This document shows positions 1 through 5,988 of a stretch of 12,628 bases of DNA, in pieces. The notes beneath the pieces were generated by a model, which worked only from the letters and a program-made list of their open reading frames with translations, was not told the origin of the DNA and did not search any database. This DNA is from JBBINE01 sp037444025 (GTDB lineage: Bacteria; Patescibacteriota; Minisyncoccia; UBA6257; HR35), in NCBI GenBank assembly GCA_037444025.1, contig JBBINE010000018.1, forward strand, positions 1-12,628. Direction: 5' to 3'. Position 1 is the stretch's first letter, and every line of letters starts with the position of its first letter. Made by a program: the position numbers and the translations under genes.

Positions 1-538
1 TATCGCTGATTAATTCTCCTCGGACGGTTATGCTCCCGCCGAGGAACCCTCTTTTCCTCTCGCTGTTTATGCTGCTTATATTGACTTCAATGTTGCAGCG
101 GAGGAAATCGTTAAAACTTGAAAAATGAGTGGGTGCATAGATATGACTCACCCAGAGATTCATAAAAATTATAAAATATTGGTCTCCTCCAAACTTCTGT
201 TCAAGTTCTTTAATATCGGAGGAGATAACAAGAATAAAGGAAATACCTCTCCTTACCAAGAGATCGTTACAAACAATTGTGATCTCTTGGTTCAATTCAT
301 AAGACCACGGAGGGATTCCTATTACCCATACCTTACCCCTGTTGTTCGGCATTTGATAGTTATCTTGCCAATAATGAATTAACACTTTCGGCAGTTTTTC
401 AAAATCATCATAAGGTTTGGGTTGGTTATCTGGCAGAGGGTTACTGGGCAGAGGGTTAGGAGTAGGTAAAGTTTGCCCCACGAGGCCCTTTAAAAGCATT
501 AAAAACAAAACAAAAAAAAGAGAGAATGAAAGTTTCAT
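1..538 (-). CDS. Unrecognised secreted protein, N-terminal part (runs off the left edge)
   Basis: This minus-strand frame opens with ATG at 538-536 and stays open to base 1, giving 179 codons with the C-terminus missing. Residues 1-21 form a signal peptide (MKLS, then a Phe/Leu-rich core ending LKGLVG|QT) with a plausible signal peptidase I site and no lipobox Cys. A Pro/Asn linker (about 22-40) contains NPLPSNPLPDN. After that comes a mixed sequence with YWQDNYQMPNN, a GIPPWSYELNQ segment, hydrophobic strands and one Cys near residue 90 and another near 148, which could pair after export. Export is supported by sequence; function is unknown and I recognise no family. The start is fixed by a full Shine-Dalgarno. 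Codon use is richer in C/G (CCC, CTG, CTC, GGC) than in the neighbouring genes, and GC is 211/540, suggesting a different history or expression level. A plus-strand frame at 125-382 is a shadow of this gene. Confidence 0.72.
   Translation of the reverse strand, partial: MKLSFSLFFVLFLMLLKGLVGQTLPTPNPLPSNPLPDNQPKPYDDFEKLPKVLIHYWQDNYQMPNNRGKVWVIGIPPWSYELNQEITIVCNDLLVRRGISFILVISSDIKELEQKFGGDQYFIIFMNLWVSHIYAPTHFSSFNDFLRCNIEVNISSINSERKRGFLGGSITVRGELISD
432..458 (-). repeat. 15-bp-period tandem repeat encoding a Pro/Asn linker
   Basis: The plus-strand 12-mer GGCAGAGGGTTA occurs at 432-443 and again at 447-458, a 15-bp period. On the coding (minus) strand each unit gives five residues (NPLPS, NPLPD). 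It makes a flexible linker just after the signal peptide of the secreted protein, and may vary in copy number between strains (inference). Confidence 0.6.
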
Positions 539-546
539 TTTTTTCT

Positions 547-555
547 AACCTCCTT
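547..555 (-). promoter_or_regulatory. Strong Shine-Dalgarno AAGGAGGTT
   Basis: On the minus strand AAGGAGGTT lies about ten bases before the ATG at 538. It is a near-complete anti-16S match and fixes the start of the secreted-protein gene. It contrasts with the interior genes, none of which has a comparable site. Confidence 0.8.
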
Positions 556-567
556 GTAGATTTCTAT

Positions 568-602
568 TTTATATCTTAATCTAAAATCTAACTAAAATCT
601 AA
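568..602 (-). promoter_or_regulatory. Promoter with tandem 11-bp operator-like repeats
   Basis: On the minus strand TTAGATTTTAG is repeated exactly back to back (602-592 and 591-581). A partial third copy, ATTAAGA, follows, then TATAAA (573-568) as a -10 box. The predicted start near 561 would leave a leader of about 23 nt carrying the Shine-Dalgarno. No good -35 hexamer is visible; the repeats occupy that place. Direct repeats with 11-bp spacing at the -35 position are typical of OmpR/PhoB-family response-regulator sites (established for that family); assigning this site to such a regulator is inference. Confidence 0.45.
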
Positions 603-641
603 ATTGATAGTTTATGAATATTGAAATTATAATTAAACATT

Positions 642-671
642 TTGTTTATGTGATTGTTATTATGATAAAAT
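642..671 (+). promoter_or_regulatory. Predicted tRNA-Gly promoter
   Basis: TTGTTT at 642-647 is followed after 18 bp by TAAAAT at 666-671. A TG one base before the hexamer (663-664) makes an extended -10, TGATAAAAT. Transcription would start near 678, about 15 nt before the tRNA. It may also serve the genes downstream, since no terminator is seen between the tRNA and position 806. Confidence 0.4.
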
Positions 672-693
672 TAATTTATTATCAAAATCAAAA

Positions 694-766
<73 letters not shown>

Positions 767-805
767 CTGAAGAAATTTAAATAAATTTATATCTACTTTT
801 TAAGT

Positions 806-1120
806 ATGGTTTATTTTCTTTTATTTCTTTTAGTTTTTAATCTTTATTTTTATTTTGATCTCATTTTGCCTCCTAAGGTAAAAATTATTCAACCTCAAAA
901 TAAAGAAGTAGTTAAAAGTGACAGTGTAGTTTTTAAGGGTTATGTTGATAGAATATCAGATTTATTTATTAATGAAATTCCAGTTTATTTCGATGAAAAT
1001 GGTTATTTTGAAAAAGAGTTTTTTTTAAAACAAGGAGTAAATAGGTTTATAATAAAAGTAGTTAAATTTTTAGGTCAAGAAAAAAAGTTTGAGTATGAAA
1101 TTGTTTTCTTTCCTAAATGA
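806..1120 (+). CDS. Small membrane-anchored Ig-like (glucodextranase B-type) protein
   Basis: This 104-aa protein has one N-terminal hydrophobic segment (about residues 2-22), then PPKVKIIQP starting a single beta-sandwich domain (about 23-102). The domain pattern is KVKIIQPQNKEVV, then VVFKGYVD, LFINEIPVYFDENGYFEKEF, LKQGVNRFIIKV. The I-x-P opening, the ING/INE-type turn, the D-x-N-G-x-F hairpin and the GxN motif match the glucodextranase B-like/Ig-like domains seen as short anchored proteins in CPR genomes (family knowledge, from memory). The anchored domain would face outward. No Shine-Dalgarno precedes the ATG. The TGA stop is seven bases before recA, so the two are probably cotranscribed, yet its role is unknown. 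It is probably a cell-surface accessory and not part of recombination. Confidence 0.75.
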   Translation: MVYFLLFLLVFNLYFYFDLILPPKVKIIQPQNKEVVKSDSVVFKGYVDRISDLFINEIPVYFDENGYFEKEFFLKQGVNRFIIKVVKFLGQEKKFEYEIVFFPK

Positions 1121-1127
1121 ATAATAG

Positions 1128-2129
1128 ATGAAAAACAAAAAAGATAACAAAGCAGAGAAAGAGATAGAAATATTAGTAGAGGAATTGAAAAAAGAATTTG
1201 GAGACGGTGTAGTGATGAGTTTAGATAAAATGCCTAAAATAGAAGTAGAAACAATTTCTACTGGCTCTCCTTCTCTTGATTTAGCTTTGGGGGTAGGAGG
1301 ATTGCCGAGAGGAAGAATAGTAGAAATTTATGGACCAGAAAGCAGTGGTAAAACAACTATTTCTCTTTCAGTCATTGCCCAAGCGCAAAAAAATAATGGC
1401 ACAGTAGCTTTTATTGACATGGAACATGCTCTTGATCCTGATTACGCCAAAAGAATAGGAGTTAACGTAACGAAGTTAGTTATTTCACAACCAGATAGCG
1501 GCGAAGATGCTTTAAACATTGTTGAAAGAATGGTGAGATCAGGTCTTTTCGATGTTATTGTAGTTGATTCAGTAGCTGCCTTGGTACCCAAGGTCGAACT
1601 TGAGGGAGAAATTGGTGATCAATATATTGGCTTACAAGCAAGGATGATGAGTCAAGCTTTGAGAAAATTAACAGGTATCATTTCTAAAACAAGGACTGTT
1701 GTTATTTTTATTAATCAAACACGGGCTCAGATAGGAGGAATGATACCTGGACAAGAAACAACACCCGGAGGAAAAGCTTTGAAATTCTATTCTTCAGTAA
1801 GGGTTGAACTTAAAAGAATTGCTCAAATTAAAAAAGGGGAAGAAATTATGGGAAATAAAGTTAAAGCTAAGGTTGTTAAAAATAAAGTGGCTCCTCCTTT
1901 TAAAACAGCGGAAATAGAGATATATTACGATGAAGGGATTTCCTATGAATCAGATATTCTTCGTTTAGGAGAAAAACATGGAGTAATAAAAAAGGTAGGA
2001 AATAGTTTTCTTTTTGGTGAAAGTAAAATTGGCTCTAGTTTTCAAGCAGCCAGAGATTTTCTTAAAGAAAATAAAGAAGTTTGTCAAGAAATTTGGAAAG
2101 AAATTCTAAACAAAACTAAAGAAGAATAA
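1128..2129 (+). CDS. recA: Recombinase RecA
   Basis: RecA forms ATP-dependent filaments on single-stranded DNA, drives homologous pairing and strand exchange, and triggers LexA self-cleavage where LexA exists. At 333 aa it is somewhat shorter than the E. coli protein (353), mainly at the C-terminal acidic tail, which is reduced to KTKEE. Visible landmarks: N-terminal helix (1-30), STGSPSLDLALG (44-55), Walker A GPESSGKT (69-76, K75), catalytic Glu99 in MEHALDP, Walker B VIVVD (143-147), loop L1 around PKVELEGEIGD (154-164), loop L2 beginning NQTRAQIGGM (196-205) with ETTPGGKALKF, and the C-terminal domain with VVKNKVAPPFK. There is no intein. The start matches the family N-terminus although no Shine-Dalgarno is present. 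It is followed by comM with a one-base gap, so they are almost certainly one operon. In natural transformation RecA acts with ComM on incoming DNA. Confidence 0.97.
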   Translation: MKNKKDNKAEKEIEILVEELKKEFGDGVVMSLDKMPKIEVETISTGSPSLDLALGVGGLPRGRIVEIYGPESSGKTTISLSVIAQAQKNNGTVAFIDMEHALDPDYAKRIGVNVTKLVISQPDSGEDALNIVERMVRSGLFDVIVVDSVAALVPKVELEGEIGDQYIGLQARMMSQALRKLTGIISKTRTVVIFINQTRAQIGGMIPGQETTPGGKALKFYSSVRVELKRIAQIKKGEEIMGNKVKAKVVKNKVAPPFKTAEIEIYYDEGISYESDILRLGEKHGVIKKVGNSFLFGESKIGSSFQAARDFLKENKEVCQEIWKEILNKTKEE

Positions 2130-2130
2130 G

Positions 2131-3639
2131 ATGTTTGCTAAAGTAAAGGGTACTACTCTCAATGGTATTTTTCCCGAAATTATAGATGTTGAAGTAGGAC
2201 TTTTATCTGGTTTACCAACTTTTCAAATAGTGGGACTGCCTGATAAAGCTATCCAAGAAGCTAAAGAAAGAATTAATCTAGCTTTAAAAAATTTAAACAT
2301 CAAACCTCCTAGCAAAATTAATAAAAGGATAGTGGTCAACTTAGCACCTGCTGATCTTAAAAAAGAAGGTCCTATATTAGATCTTCCTATAGCTTTAGGT
2401 TTTATTTTAGCTTCCGGACAAACAAAAATTATTGCTTCAGAATTTTTATTTTTAGGAGAATTAGGACTTGACGGAAGTTTGAAAAAAGTTAGAGGAGCTT
2501 TGCCCATTGTATTAAAGGCTAAAGACCTTGGTTTTAAAAAAGTTGTTCTGCCTACTGAAAATTTAGCTGAGGTTGTTTTTATCAAAGATGTAGAGATTTA
2601 TTCTTTTAACCACTTGAAAGAGGTGATTAAATTTTTAGAAGGAGAAATGGTTAAAAAACCTGAAAATGATCAAGACTTTAACTTTGAAGAAAAGAATTTT
2701 GATCTTGATTTCATTGTAATAGATGATTATCTTTTAAGAGGGATAATTTTGGGAGTTTTGGGAAGGCATAACTTTTTACTTTTTGGGCCACCGGGTACGG
2801 GGAAAACATTGATTGCTCAAAATATAGTTAGTTTGTTTCCTAATTTAAGTTATGAAGAATCGTTAGAGGTTTCGAGTATCTACAGTTCTTTAGGTCTTTT
2901 AGAGAAAGAATTAATTTATAGGCCTCCTTTTCGTTCTCCTCATCACTCTGCTTCTTCTGTAGCTATTTTAGGGGGAGGCAAAGATGTTAAACCTGGAGAG
3001 GTTACTTTGTCTCATCGAGGAGTTCTTTTTTTTGACGAACTTCCTGAATTTAGAAGAGATGTTTTAGAAGGAATAAGAGAACCTTTAGAAACAGGAGAAA
3101 TTACCATTGCTCGATCAAAAAAATCGATTAAATATCCCGCTAAGTTTCTTTTTATAGGAGCTTACAACCCTTGTCCTTGTGGTTTTTACGGTGATTCAGA
3201 AATTGAATGTCAGTGTTCTCTTTCTGAGATTAATAAATATCAAAAAAGAATTTCAGGGCCACTTTTTGACAGAATCGATATCCATTTAAACATTCCTCGT
3301 CTTAAAGGTGAAAAAATATTTAATATGGAAAAAAGAGATTTTAAAAAGATAAGGGAAAAAATTTTAGAAATCAGAGAAAAAATTTTGTTTAGATATCAAG
3401 ATGAATTCTTTAAAAATAATAGTGAAATTCCACCAAATAAAATTAAAGAATATTGTCATTTAGATTTTGAAGCCGAGGACTTTTTGAAAAAAGCAGTAGA
3501 TAAATTTAGACTTTCTTTGAGGGGAATACATAAAGCTTTAAAACTTGCTAGAACGATTTCTGATCTAGAAGGCAAGGAAACAATAGATTTAGTTTCTCTT
3601 GGCGAAGCGCTTCAATATAGGATTCCTTCTTATGATTAA
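2131..3639 (+). CDS. comM: ComM/YifB family AAA+ ATPase (Mg-chelatase-like)
   Basis: ComM is a hexameric helicase that promotes branch migration during chromosomal integration of transforming DNA (known in Vibrio cholerae). The 502-aa length is normal. Order: ChlI-like N-domain (1-165; GLPTFQIVGLPDKA at 27-40, RIVVNLAPADLKKEG at 66-80, DLPIALG at 84-90); AAA+ core with Walker A GPPGTGKT (219-226), FRSPHHSAS (267-275), Walker B VLFFDE (298-303) and SGPLFDRID (375-383) carrying the likely arginine finger; C-terminal domain (about 400-500). The Cys-rich NPCPCGF...CQC segment (346-362) is conserved in the family and may bind zinc. The usual D-[VI]-x-G-Q motif before the AAA+ core is missing: residues 191-212 read as an altered DFIVIDDYLLRG stretch, although the following GRHNFLLFGPPG is normal. 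It lies one base after recA and 35 bp before pilB. Confidence 0.93.
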   Translation: MFAKVKGTTLNGIFPEIIDVEVGLLSGLPTFQIVGLPDKAIQEAKERINLALKNLNIKPPSKINKRIVVNLAPADLKKEGPILDLPIALGFILASGQTKIIASEFLFLGELGLDGSLKKVRGALPIVLKAKDLGFKKVVLPTENLAEVVFIKDVEIYSFNHLKEVIKFLEGEMVKKPENDQDFNFEEKNFDLDFIVIDDYLLRGIILGVLGRHNFLLFGPPGTGKTLIAQNIVSLFPNLSYEESLEVSSIYSSLGLLEKELIYRPPFRSPHHSASSVAILGGGKDVKPGEVTLSHRGVLFFDELPEFRRDVLEGIREPLETGEITIARSKKSIKYPAKFLFIGAYNPCPCGFYGDSEIECQCSLSEINKYQKRISGPLFDRIDIHLNIPRLKGEKIFNMEKRDFKKIREKILEIREKILFRYQDEFFKNNSEIPPNKIKEYCHLDFEAEDFLKKAVDKFRLSLRGIHKALKLARTISDLEGKETIDLVSLGEALQYRIPSYD

Positions 3640-3662
3640 CCAAAATGTATTGGTGGATAATG

Positions 3663-3668
3663 TATAAT
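3663..3668 (+). promoter_or_regulatory. Perfect TATAAT -10 box, leaderless start of pilB
   Basis: A consensus TATAAT sits only six bases before the pilB ATG at 3675. With the usual 6-7 nt spacing the transcript would begin at or within a base of the A of ATG, so the mRNA would be leaderless. No good -35 hexamer is visible. An in-frame TAA at 3669-3671 prevents any upstream extension of pilB, consistent with this start. Confidence 0.5.
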
Positions 3669-3674
3669 TAATTT

Positions 3675-4916
3675 ATGACCAAAGAGGAAGTTAAACTTTT
3701 AATAGAAGCTGAGCTTCAAAAACCGCCAGAGGAAATTTCTATTATTTCATTGGTGGATAATTTAATCTTATATACTTACAAGCTAAAAACTTCAGATATT
3801 CATTTTGAACCCCAAGAAAACACAGTAAAAGTAAGAGCTAGAATAGACGGTGTTTTACATACTATATTTTATTTGCCTCGAGAAATAAAAGAAGAAATTA
3901 TTTCGCGTATTAAAGTTTTAGCTGGGTTAAGAACAGATGAACATAATGCTCCTCAAGATGGTCGTTTTAAGTTTAAAATTTTTGACGAGGATAAAAATTT
4001 TGATATTAGAGTTTCAATAATGCCTACTTATCATGGAGAAAATACTGTTTTGAGATTACTGACACAAAGTGATTCTGATTTCAAAATAGAATCTCTTGGA
4101 TTTTCGGAAAGAGATCTTGCTATCGTTAAGGAAAATATTAATCGACCATACGGAATGATTTTAGTTACTGGACCTACAGGGTCGGGAAAAACTACTACTT
4201 TGTACACTATTCTTTCCGAATTGAATTCTGACACCATTTCAATTGTTACCTTAGAAGATCCTGTTGAGTATTCTATTTCAAATATTACTCAAATTCAGGT
4301 TAATCCTTTTACAGGTTTAACTTTTGGTAGTGGTTTAAGATCAATATTAAGACAAGATCCTAATATTATTATGGTTGGAGAAATAAGAGATAAAGAAACT
4401 GCTACTATTGCTATAAATGCAGCTTTAACAGGACACTTACTTTTGTCTACTCTTCATACCAACGATGCTCCTACAGCGGTAGTAAGACTCTCAGAAATGG
4501 GAATTGAAGATTTTTTGATTAGTTCAACCGTAAATGTAGTTATTGCTCAACGATTGGTAAGAAAAATATGCCCAAGTTGTAAAACGGAAAAAGCGGTAAC
4601 TTTAAGTGATCTTGAAGTATTTAATAAATACTTACCCAAAGAGGAATTATATCAATTAGAAAATGTTAAAACTTTGTATTTTGGAAAAGGATGTAATCAA
4701 TGTAATCAAACTGGTTATTTAGGAAGGATAGGGATTTTTGAAGTTATGCCAGTAACCAAAGCTATTCAAGAAGTTATTATGAAAGGCTGGGATAGTAATC
4801 AAATCAAAGAAGTAGCTATCCAAGAGCAAATGACTACTCTTATTCAAGATGGTTTTAAAAAAGTTTTAAAGGGAATTACTACTATTGAAGAAGTTTTAAG
4901 AGTGACTCATGAATAA
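3675..4916 (+). CDS. pilB: Type IV pilus extension ATPase PilB, lacking the N1 domain
   Basis: This GspE/PilB-superfamily hexameric ATPase powers pilin polymerisation from the cytoplasmic face of the inner membrane. At 413 aa it is about 150 residues shorter than usual PilB. The protein begins almost at the N2 domain (LVDNLILYTYKLKTSDIHFEP region, 26-46), so the MshEN/N1 region is absent. Core motifs are intact: Walker A GPTGSGKT (166-173), Asp box TLEDPVE (192-198), Walker B region RQDPNIIMVGEIRD (226-239), His box GHLLLSTLHTND (253-264). A four-Cys zinc motif (C299/C302 and C340/C343) marks it as PilB/GspE and not the retraction ATPase PilT. An in-frame TAA six bases upstream shows the short N-terminus is not an annotation error. 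Its last 8 bp overlap pilC, implying translational coupling. With no N1 domain it may not need the PilM/GspL-type docking partner (inference). Confidence 0.93.
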   Translation: MTKEEVKLLIEAELQKPPEEISIISLVDNLILYTYKLKTSDIHFEPQENTVKVRARIDGVLHTIFYLPREIKEEIISRIKVLAGLRTDEHNAPQDGRFKFKIFDEDKNFDIRVSIMPTYHGENTVLRLLTQSDSDFKIESLGFSERDLAIVKENINRPYGMILVTGPTGSGKTTTLYTILSELNSDTISIVTLEDPVEYSISNITQIQVNPFTGLTFGSGLRSILRQDPNIIMVGEIRDKETATIAINAALTGHLLLSTLHTNDAPTAVVRLSEMGIEDFLISSTVNVVIAQRLVRKICPSCKTEKAVTLSDLEVFNKYLPKEELYQLENVKTLYFGKGCNQCNQTGYLGRIGIFEVMPVTKAIQEVIMKGWDSNQIKEVAIQEQMTTLIQDGFKKVLKGITTIEEVLRVTHE

Positions 4917-5976
4917 AATTAGACTTCTCTTTCTAAAGGTTAGTACAGGAGATAAAATTTTTATAGCCAGAAATCTTAGTTTACTTCTTAAAAGTGGTAT
5001 TTCTTTAACTGAAGCTTTAACTATTCTTTACAACCAATTTCATAAAAAGTCTTTAAAAGTTATTTTTAAGGAAATAATAGAAGAAGTCAATAATGGACAA
5101 TATTTATCAGTATCTTTACAAAAATTTAGTAATTTATTTGGAAATTTTTTTATAACTCTTATTCATATAGGTGAACTTAGCGGCAATTTGATTGAAAACT
5201 TAGACTATATTGCCAAAGAACTTAAGAAAATACAAACCTTAAAAAAGAAAATAATTTCTTATCTTATCTATCCTGTTTTTGTTATAGTGGTTATTTTTAT
5301 TGTTGCCTTAGTTCTTATTTTATTTGTTCTACCAAAAATCATTCCTATTTTTGAAAGTCTTAACTTAGAACTTCCGTTGATTACTAAGATTTTTATAAAA
5401 ATTTCAAACTTCTTTATTAATTATTTCTTTCATGTTTTTATTATTTTTTCTTTAACTTTAGTCTTACTTTTTCTCTCTTTGAAGAATAAAGTTATAAGAT
5501 TTTTTTACCAAACTTTTATTATGGGAATTCCTCTTTTGGGGACTATGATTAAAAAATATGTTTTATTAGAATTTTCTAGAAATTTAGCTTCTTTATTAAA
5601 TAGTGGTGTTAAAATAATAGAAGCTTTAAAAATTACTGGAGAATCTCTTAATAACTTAGTGTATCAACAAAAAATTTTTGAAATGGTTGAGTATGCTAAA
5701 GCAGGTCATCCATTGGCAGAGTATCTTAGAAAATATCCAAAATTATTTTTTTATGACTTTTTTGAAATGATTGAAATAGGAGAAAAATCTGGTAATTTAG
5801 TTAATAATCTTGTTTATATTAGCGATATGTATGAAGAAGAAATAGACTCTAGTTTACAAAATTTTGTTAATTTATTCGAACCAATTTTGATTATATTTAT
5901 TGCTATGGGTGTAGGCTTTATTGCTTTTGCTATTGTTTTGCCAATTTATAGTTTAACAGAGCAATTATCTAAATAA
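4909..5976 (+). CDS. pilC: Type IV pilus inner-membrane platform protein PilC
   Basis: PilC/GspF is the integral-membrane platform that couples PilB to pilin insertion. The 355-aa protein has two T2SSF repeats, each with the family signature: GELSGNL (88-94) and GEKSGNL (291-297). Both are preceded by helical bundles (LLLKSGISLTEAL at 25-37; LLNSGVKIIEAL at 229-240). Membrane helices are at about 120-142, 169-191 and 322-346, and YPVF and EPILI mark helix starts. It is about 45-50 residues shorter than common PilC, missing the leading segment before the first repeat, and so matches the trimmed PilB. The ATG overlaps the end of pilB by 8 bp. Its stop codon lies inside an 18-bp palindrome shared with the convergent minor-pilin gene. 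Very Phe/Ile/Lys-rich, typical of AT-driven composition. Confidence 0.93.
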   Translation: MNKIRLLFLKVSTGDKIFIARNLSLLLKSGISLTEALTILYNQFHKKSLKVIFKEIIEEVNNGQYLSVSLQKFSNLFGNFFITLIHIGELSGNLIENLDYIAKELKKIQTLKKKIISYLIYPVFVIVVIFIVALVLILFVLPKIIPIFESLNLELPLITKIFIKISNFFINYFFHVFIIFSLTLVLLFLSLKNKVIRFFYQTFIMGIPLLGTMIKKYVLLEFSRNLASLLNSGVKIIEALKITGESLNNLVYQQKIFEMVEYAKAGHPLAEYLRKYPKLFFYDFFEMIEIGEKSGNLVNNLVYISDMYEEEIDSSLQNFVNLFEPILIIFIAMGVGFIAFAIVLPIYSLTEQLSK

Positions 5977-5988
5977 AATATTTTATTT
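5971..5988. repeat. Perfect 18-bp palindrome spanning two convergent stop codons
   Basis: AAATAAAATATTTTATTT is identical to its reverse complement. It contains the TAA stop of pilC (5974-5976) and, symmetrically, the TAA stop of the PilX-like gene on the other strand (5983-5985), only six bases apart. It is all A/T, so as a hairpin it would be weak. It may act as a minimal two-way transcription end or be a by-product of AT-rich composition. Confidence 0.55.

Noticed and set aside
125..382. Plus-strand open frame of 85 codons
   Set aside because: It is antisense to the secreted-protein gene, which has a signal peptide, promoter and Shine-Dalgarno; the plus-strand product has no recognisable features.
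2223..2585. Minus-strand frame of 120 codons inside comM, and similar shorter antisense frames at 4031-4237, 6416-6631 and 11123-11338
   Set aside because: Each is a shadow of a well-supported gene on the other strand (comM, pilB, PilX-like, pilin); no start signal or family resemblance.
3649..3761. 13-bp direct repeat ATTGGTGGATAAT at 3649-3661 and 3749-3761, exactly 100 bp apart
   Set aside because: About one such 13-mer match is expected by chance in a window this long, and the second copy is constrained coding sequence (Leu-Val-Asp-Asn in PilB).
3675..4916. Identification as the retraction ATPase PilT because of the short length
   Set aside because: The paired-Cys zinc motif (C299/C302, C340/C343) and C-terminal extension are PilB/GspE features absent from PilT.
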